Source: an uncultured Lachnospiraceae bacterium (GTDB lineage Bacteria > Bacillota > Clostridia > Lachnospirales > Lachnospiraceae). Taken from it: a stretch of 45,385 nucleotides of DNA. Location of the stretch: NCBI GenBank assembly GCA_947382355.1, contig CANCYR010000027.1, positions 1 to 45,385 of the forward strand. Direction: 5' to 3'. The notes below the pieces were generated by a model. That model saw only the letters and a program-made list of their open reading frames with translations. It had not been told where the DNA came from and searched no databases. Below, piece by piece: positions 41,212-45,385 of this stretch (the stretch's first letter is position 1; each line of letters starts with the position of its first letter). The position numbers were made by a program, and so were the translations under genes.

Positions 41212-43065
41212 TCACAAAATATCTCTCCAAAAACCGATTCCCTTATTATCATATGTTCCGACAATCAGTCCTCTATCAAGAAACGCATTACGTTCTTCGC
41301 AACAAGTTTCAGGCAACAGACCACAGGCATGACAAGCCGCAAGATTTAGAGAATCCCGCCCCTGCCCTTTGCTCATAATACAAACCGGATCATTAGAGCA
41401 TGTTTGCGCATGTGATATAGCTTTTTTCAATATTTGCGGAAAAGCATCCGGTCTACCCTGTCTGACCAAGCCGCCAAGAGTTCCTTCCGAATCACCGCTG
41501 GCCGTATAAATAAAAATTCCTGCCATGGTTTTACCGTCAGATTCCTCCGAACAATATAAACGCTCGCTAAGTGAGGCAATACTATAACCGCATTCAAAAC
41601 TCAGTTGCGAAATCAAAAGATGCGAAAGCGTATGTAGCATAATAAATTTAGGTGTAATTGTTCTTGGATGATTCTTTCCGATAAATGAAGTCGAATAATT
41701 ATCGCTTATTCGCTTTGCTCTCTCAATTACCGCCGGATTATCTCTTATCCATTTATCAATATCCGACTGCTCGAATTCAATAAATATACCCTCCCCTCGA
41801 ACTTCATATGCCGGATACCACCGTGTATCTGATTCTTTAACATCGACAAACCCTTTGTCGTTTCTGTTCACTGCCGGACTAATTCTTGAAAAACCAATCA
41901 AAGCATTTACAACACGCACCTTATCAATCAATGAAACGGATTTTATATGTGGTATTTTATATTCCTTAATATCCATTTCTTCTCTGGAAAAATCCCCAAG
42001 AGCCTTTCCGGACGAAGAAGAAATCTCTCCCGTTAATGCATAATACTCGTCAATCCGATACTGTATTCCCGTAACATCAACTTCTAACGTTTCCGGTTCC
42101 AGCCATTTTTTAATAAGGATTTTTTCCACATCACTCTTCGGCGCACCGACTTCCAATGCGATTTTTTCAGTCCACTTAGGCAACCGCTTTTTTATGGTAT
42201 TAAGCTTATCTTCCGGTTCTTCGTCACTTATAATCGTAACACAGTCTTCAAAAGCCTTACTTTGCTCTATCTTAACGTTTAGCTTATCCGCATATGGCGG
42301 AATAACCAAAGAACTGTAAACAATCGGAAAATAAACCGATGAAGCACCTCTTTGTACGGTTTTAGGATAACACGGACATTTTTCCTGAATATGTCTAAAA
42401 GGATGATTGCCTGAACATCTAAAAAAATCAGTACCCGCATCCTGATCCAATTTTTCAAAACAGTCTTTATCAAATGCTCCTTTTAAAGACGCGGTCGCCC
42501 CACATGAGCAACTTACACTAAGTCCTTCAAGTCCTTCCGTACCTGATGCACCGGTTTTAAACTTTAACGCCGGTGTACCGCAAACAGGCTTTTTCGATTT
42601 GGTATGAACCCATTTTACCCAAGGAAAATCATTTAGGTGCCCTTTCTCGCAAACCGTTACGATACGTGCCACAACAAGATCTTGTTTACATTTCGGACAT
42701 TGCATATGCTCGACCATACATTCGTCTCGTTCTAAAATCTTGGGATTCGCACTTTTTCTATACTCGTCAACCCATTTCCGCAAAGGCTGAAACTTTCTGC
42801 ACTTAGGACAAAAATACCATTCCGGAAATCTCGCATACGCAATATTGGTGGGTATGGCAAAATAATCAACACCCAATGCCTTGGCAAACCGATCGTCGTA
42901 AATCCTACCCGTATCTCCGCTCCAATATTCCGGTGCAGCCGTGACCAATGTTTGATCAGGGAAATCGACCATTGCACCGACACCATATTGTAAAACTGCC
43001 TGTGCCGCGCGTACAGAATGCGAAACTCTATTCAAATCAACTTTTCTTTTAATTTGTTCAGACAT
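41212..43065 (-). CDS. drmB: DrmB-like DUF1998 protein of a DISARM-type system
   Basis: 617 residues. The N-terminus VDLNRVSHSVRAAQAVLQYG followed by VGAMVDFPDQTLV is the conserved opening of DrmB proteins. Zinc-binding cysteine groups follow (YFCPKCRKF, MQCPKCKQD, then CSCG). The C-terminal DUF1998 region (TLSHLLISQLSFECGYSIAS, then a CSNDPVCIMSKGQGRDSLNL stretch and CHACGLLPETCC) is intact. In DISARM, DrmB partners the DrmA helicase, and both load on foreign DNA and are held in check until triggered. It starts 4 bases after the DrmA stop, so the pair is translationally coupled. G+C looks higher than in the genes from 29.7 to 41 kb. Confidence 0.85.
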   Translation of the reverse strand: MSEQIKRKVDLNRVSHSVRAAQAVLQYGVGAMVDFPDQTLVTAAPEYWSGDTGRIYDDRFAKALGVDYFAIPTNIAYARFPEWYFCPKCRKFQPLRKWVDEYRKSANPKILERDECMVEHMQCPKCKQDLVVARIVTVCEKGHLNDFPWVKWVHTKSKKPVCGTPALKFKTGASGTEGLEGLSVSCSCGATASLKGAFDKDCFEKLDQDAGTDFFRCSGNHPFRHIQEKCPCYPKTVQRGASSVYFPIVYSSLVIPPYADKLNVKIEQSKAFEDCVTIISDEEPEDKLNTIKKRLPKWTEKIALEVGAPKSDVEKILIKKWLEPETLEVDVTGIQYRIDEYYALTGEISSSSGKALGDFSREEMDIKEYKIPHIKSVSLIDKVRVVNALIGFSRISPAVNRNDKGFVDVKESDTRWYPAYEVRGEGIFIEFEQSDIDKWIRDNPAVIERAKRISDNYSTSFIGKNHPRTITPKFIMLHTLSHLLISQLSFECGYSIASLSERLYCSEESDGKTMAGIFIYTASGDSEGTLGGLVRQGRPDAFPQILKKAISHAQTCSNDPVCIMSKGQGRDSLNLAACHACGLLPETCCEERNAFLDRGLIVGTYDNKGIGFWRDIL

Positions 43066-43069
43066 TAAA

Positions 43070-45385
43070 TCATTCCTCCCATATTACAACACTCCCCGTT
43101 ACAGGAGCATCGACATTTCGCATTGAAGTAAGCGTGTCAACAGCCGCGTCTCTTCCAGCGGAGTTATATTGCCTTAACAACCGACGTTCTTCGGAGTTCG
43201 GTGGAGATACCATAAATCTTCTACCAAAATAAATCGGAATCTTACCCCCGTCCTGATTACATTCCTCTACAAGTTCCTGCCATTTTTCAAAAAATTCCTG
43301 CATTTCCGAACGAACATCTTCAATATCATCTTTTAGCTGATTTTCCGAACGGGCATTAATGCTTTTTATACGGTTCAAAACAAATTCTTGAATCTCGGAT
43401 ATGGATTTTTCCAAATCACCCATATCAAACTTTTGAGCATCTTTGTCGTCCTTCCATTCTTCTTTTTGCCTTATCATGGCTGTAAGAACGGCATGCAATG
43501 CCCGCTCGCGCGCCGGTTTTGAAAACGGTGTAGCCCCCGTCGGTTCAACAAATCGATAAAACGATTCATGATAAGAACGAAATCTTTCATAATGTGACCG
43601 ATCTCTGCTCTTGGTTGCATCATACTGTATAAAACACAATCCCGGGAAAGAACGTCCTACCCGACTGGATGCCTGTATATATTCACTGGTCAATTTCGGC
43701 TGCCCAACCATAAGCATTACATTAAGTCTTGCCACGTCAATTCCGACCGAAATCATATTTGTTGCCAGCAAAACACTTGAAGCATATTGCTTTGCTTCCA
43801 TATTCTCCTTGGAATACTCAATCTTCTCCAATTTATCCAATGTTTCGTTCAATTCGGTAGTCGATACTCTGCTTGTCAACTCATCTGCCCTGACAATAAG
43901 GCGTCTTGTGGTAAACATTCTATTAGCGGTTCTGATAATGAAATCTTTTACGTCATCATCTACTAATGTAGATGCTTTTCCTAAATCCTTCAAACTATTA
44001 AAATAAACCGTCAATGTCCAAAATTTATCTTTTATTTCATCCGGCAAATCCATTGTATATGCCTTCTGCATTAAAGCCGCCATCATACGAATTTCGGTCA
44101 TCGCTTTTGTTTTTCCGGAAGGCATAATACCAATATACTTTCTTCCGTAGATTCCTTTTTCGTAATCAATTGTTGATTCTCGTGCAAAAAAGGAATCCTC
44201 GGCATCTAACCCGGGGGCAGGAAACTGTACCACTTCCCTATTATACAACACGGAGCATTGCTCCTTTGCCCTCCTAATCGTAGCCGTAGAAGCAATGATT
44301 TTGGGATAAACCCCCTTTTGACCGCAAATTCCGTCAACGGCAGTTTCGTATATGCCTACAACCGTACCAAGCGCCCCTGATATAAGGTGAAGTTCGTCTT
44401 GAATAATCAATTCCGGCGCCCTATTATTGCTTCCTATGCCAAAGAAAGCACCTATCCGCCCGTCCCATGGCATCATCGCAAACTTATCAACCGTACCGAA
44501 TAAGAGCGTAGGCGGATTACGGTATAGTTCGTCATCTATAATTTGAATAGGGAGTTTATTTGTAAAGTCACAATCCTCTTGCGGACAAAACATATAAAAA
44601 TGTTTCCCGCTTCCCATATTATACCCCCATTCACCAACCAATTTATTGTTTCTGTCATCCTTTACCATTTTCGTCCCGCACCAAGGACATTTTAAAACCT
44701 GAAACTTATTATGTCTTTCTTTTTCACTACGCACATAATAATGTTTACTGACATTTTTCAACTTCTCTAAATGGTAACTTGCAGAATTGTTACCTTCATT
44801 CCTATTCGGAATATGCGTTCCGCCAATCCATAGGCCAATTGAAATAGGTTCCTTCCCTAATGAATATATCGGATATTTTCGATGCTTTTTTTCACATTGT
44901 TGTCTGATATATTCACATGCGCATATCAATGTCGCCGCGCGTGTGAATTGTTGTGCCGCCAAAAGCCGTAACGTATATCTCATAATGACGGTTGTTCCGG
45001 CCGCTTCCTTAGAATGAGTCAACCGTCTATAGAATATCGCAAAAGCGGTCAACCCCAAATATGCTTCCGTTTTGCCGCCACCGGTAGGAAACCATATCAA
45101 ATCAACAATATTACGTTCCGGCGACTCATCATAGACAATAGAATTGATATCCATCAGCAAAAACGCAATCTGAAACGGTCTCCAACGGCTACTTGCATCA
45201 TCTTCTTTATAATAATCCACATTGCGAAGCCAATCCGAAATTTCTTCGTCTTCCGGATATTGATCCGCACTCTTCTTCGCCATATCCGATTGTATCGTGA
45301 TATGTACTCGTTGCATGAACATTGCCCTGTTTGCTAAAAGGAACGCTTTATATGCGGTTTCATTTTCTTTCAAAGTTTTAATGCC
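43070..45385 (-). CDS. drmA: DrmA-like SF2 helicase of a DISARM-type system (5' end outside window)
   Basis: At least 771 codons are visible and the frame is open to the window edge, so the N-terminus lies outside. A TTG at 45373 is not a reliable start. DISARM DrmA usually exceeds 1000 residues. Helicase motifs: I IWFPTGGGKTEAYLGL, II LIIQDELHLISGALG, III ATIRR region, VI QASSRVGRSFPGLCFI. A zinc ribbon (CPWCGTKM ... FCPQEDCDF) lies between motifs I and II, as in this family. It is a DNA translocase/helicase that with DrmB recognises incoming DNA. Genes for DrmC or DrmE, if present, must lie to the right of the window. Confidence 0.85.
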   Translation of the reverse strand, partial: GIKTLKENETAYKAFLLANRAMFMQRVHITIQSDMAKKSADQYPEDEEISDWLRNVDYYKEDDASSRWRPFQIAFLLMDINSIVYDESPERNIVDLIWFPTGGGKTEAYLGLTAFAIFYRRLTHSKEAAGTTVIMRYTLRLLAAQQFTRAATLICACEYIRQQCEKKHRKYPIYSLGKEPISIGLWIGGTHIPNRNEGNNSASYHLEKLKNVSKHYYVRSEKERHNKFQVLKCPWCGTKMVKDDRNNKLVGEWGYNMGSGKHFYMFCPQEDCDFTNKLPIQIIDDELYRNPPTLLFGTVDKFAMMPWDGRIGAFFGIGSNNRAPELIIQDELHLISGALGTVVGIYETAVDGICGQKGVYPKIIASTATIRRAKEQCSVLYNREVVQFPAPGLDAEDSFFARESTIDYEKGIYGRKYIGIMPSGKTKAMTEIRMMAALMQKAYTMDLPDEIKDKFWTLTVYFNSLKDLGKASTLVDDDVKDFIIRTANRMFTTRRLIVRADELTSRVSTTELNETLDKLEKIEYSKENMEAKQYASSVLLATNMISVGIDVARLNVMLMVGQPKLTSEYIQASSRVGRSFPGLCFIQYDATKSRDRSHYERFRSYHESFYRFVEPTGATPFSKPARERALHAVLTAMIRQKEEWKDDKDAQKFDMGDLEKSISEIQEFVLNRIKSINARSENQLKDDIEDVRSEMQEFFEKWQELVEECNQDGGKIPIYFGRRFMVSPPNSEERRLLRQYNSAGRDAAVDTLTSMRNVDAPVTGSVVIWEE

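Noticed and set aside
38497-45385. Calling a complete DISARM system
   Set aside because: DrmC and DrmE are not seen, DrmA is cut by the window, and the linked methyltransferase is frameshifted.

Overview
The window reads as chromosomal DNA of an endospore-forming Firmicute, most likely a Lachnospiraceae-type gut Clostridium. The basis is moderately low G+C, strong AGGAGG-type ribosome sites, sporulation genes (yabP, yabQ, a SpoIIE-type phosphatase, a CotS-like coat protein), tRNA genes without encoded CCA, and the conserved gene order hup-rqcP-yabP-yabQ-divIC-spoIIE-tilS-hpt-ftsH. I cannot name the genus from the sequence alone.

Left part (1-11.4 kb): the tail of a truncated serine recombinase is followed by a nitrilase, an MGMT-like protein, and a three-gene group made of a secreted calcium-binding repeat protein, an ECF-type sigma factor and an RsgI-like anti-sigma factor. 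Then come a GntR/ABC transporter operon whose promoter overlaps a palindromic operator, a 1060-residue hybrid histidine kinase, a SUKH protein, a folded intergenic repeat and two tRNA genes (Leu, Tyr).

Middle (11.4-29.3 kb, nearly all on the minus strand): housekeeping and sporulation genes. These are a GH13 amylase-type enzyme, FtsH, Hpt, TilS, a SpoIIE-type phosphatase, DivIC, YabQ, YabP, RqcP, HU, MazG, phosphoglucomutase, a PEGA lipoprotein, a CotS-like kinase-fold protein, CCA-adding enzyme, YaaA and Bcp. A 222-bp element with 60-bp, almost perfect inverted arms sits between rqcP and yabP.

Right part (29.3-45.4 kb, minus strand): a defence island. It holds an Abi_2 (AbiD/F) HEPN protein lying between remnants of an AlbA_2/Schlafen-like gene. 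Next is a tight operon of a UvrD helicase fused to an Fe-S PD-(D/E)XK nuclease, a cytosine-5 methyltransferase, and an ABC-type ATPase with a TOPRIM domain. Then follow an IS3-type transposase remnant, an HNH endonuclease, a second and closely similar cytosine methyltransferase broken by one extra base in a G8 run, a Vsr-type nuclease, DrmB (DUF1998), and DrmA helicase running off the right edge. The DrmAB-methyltransferase part resembles DISARM. The UvrD plus ATPase/TOPRIM part resembles Gabija (or a fused PARIS-like pair) but carries its own methyltransferase. The two methyltransferases appear to share a target-recognition region, so the modules may share one self-mark. The G8 tract could be a phase-variation switch. 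This composite, with the inserted methyltransferase and the homopolymer switch, is the best candidate here for a little-described system.
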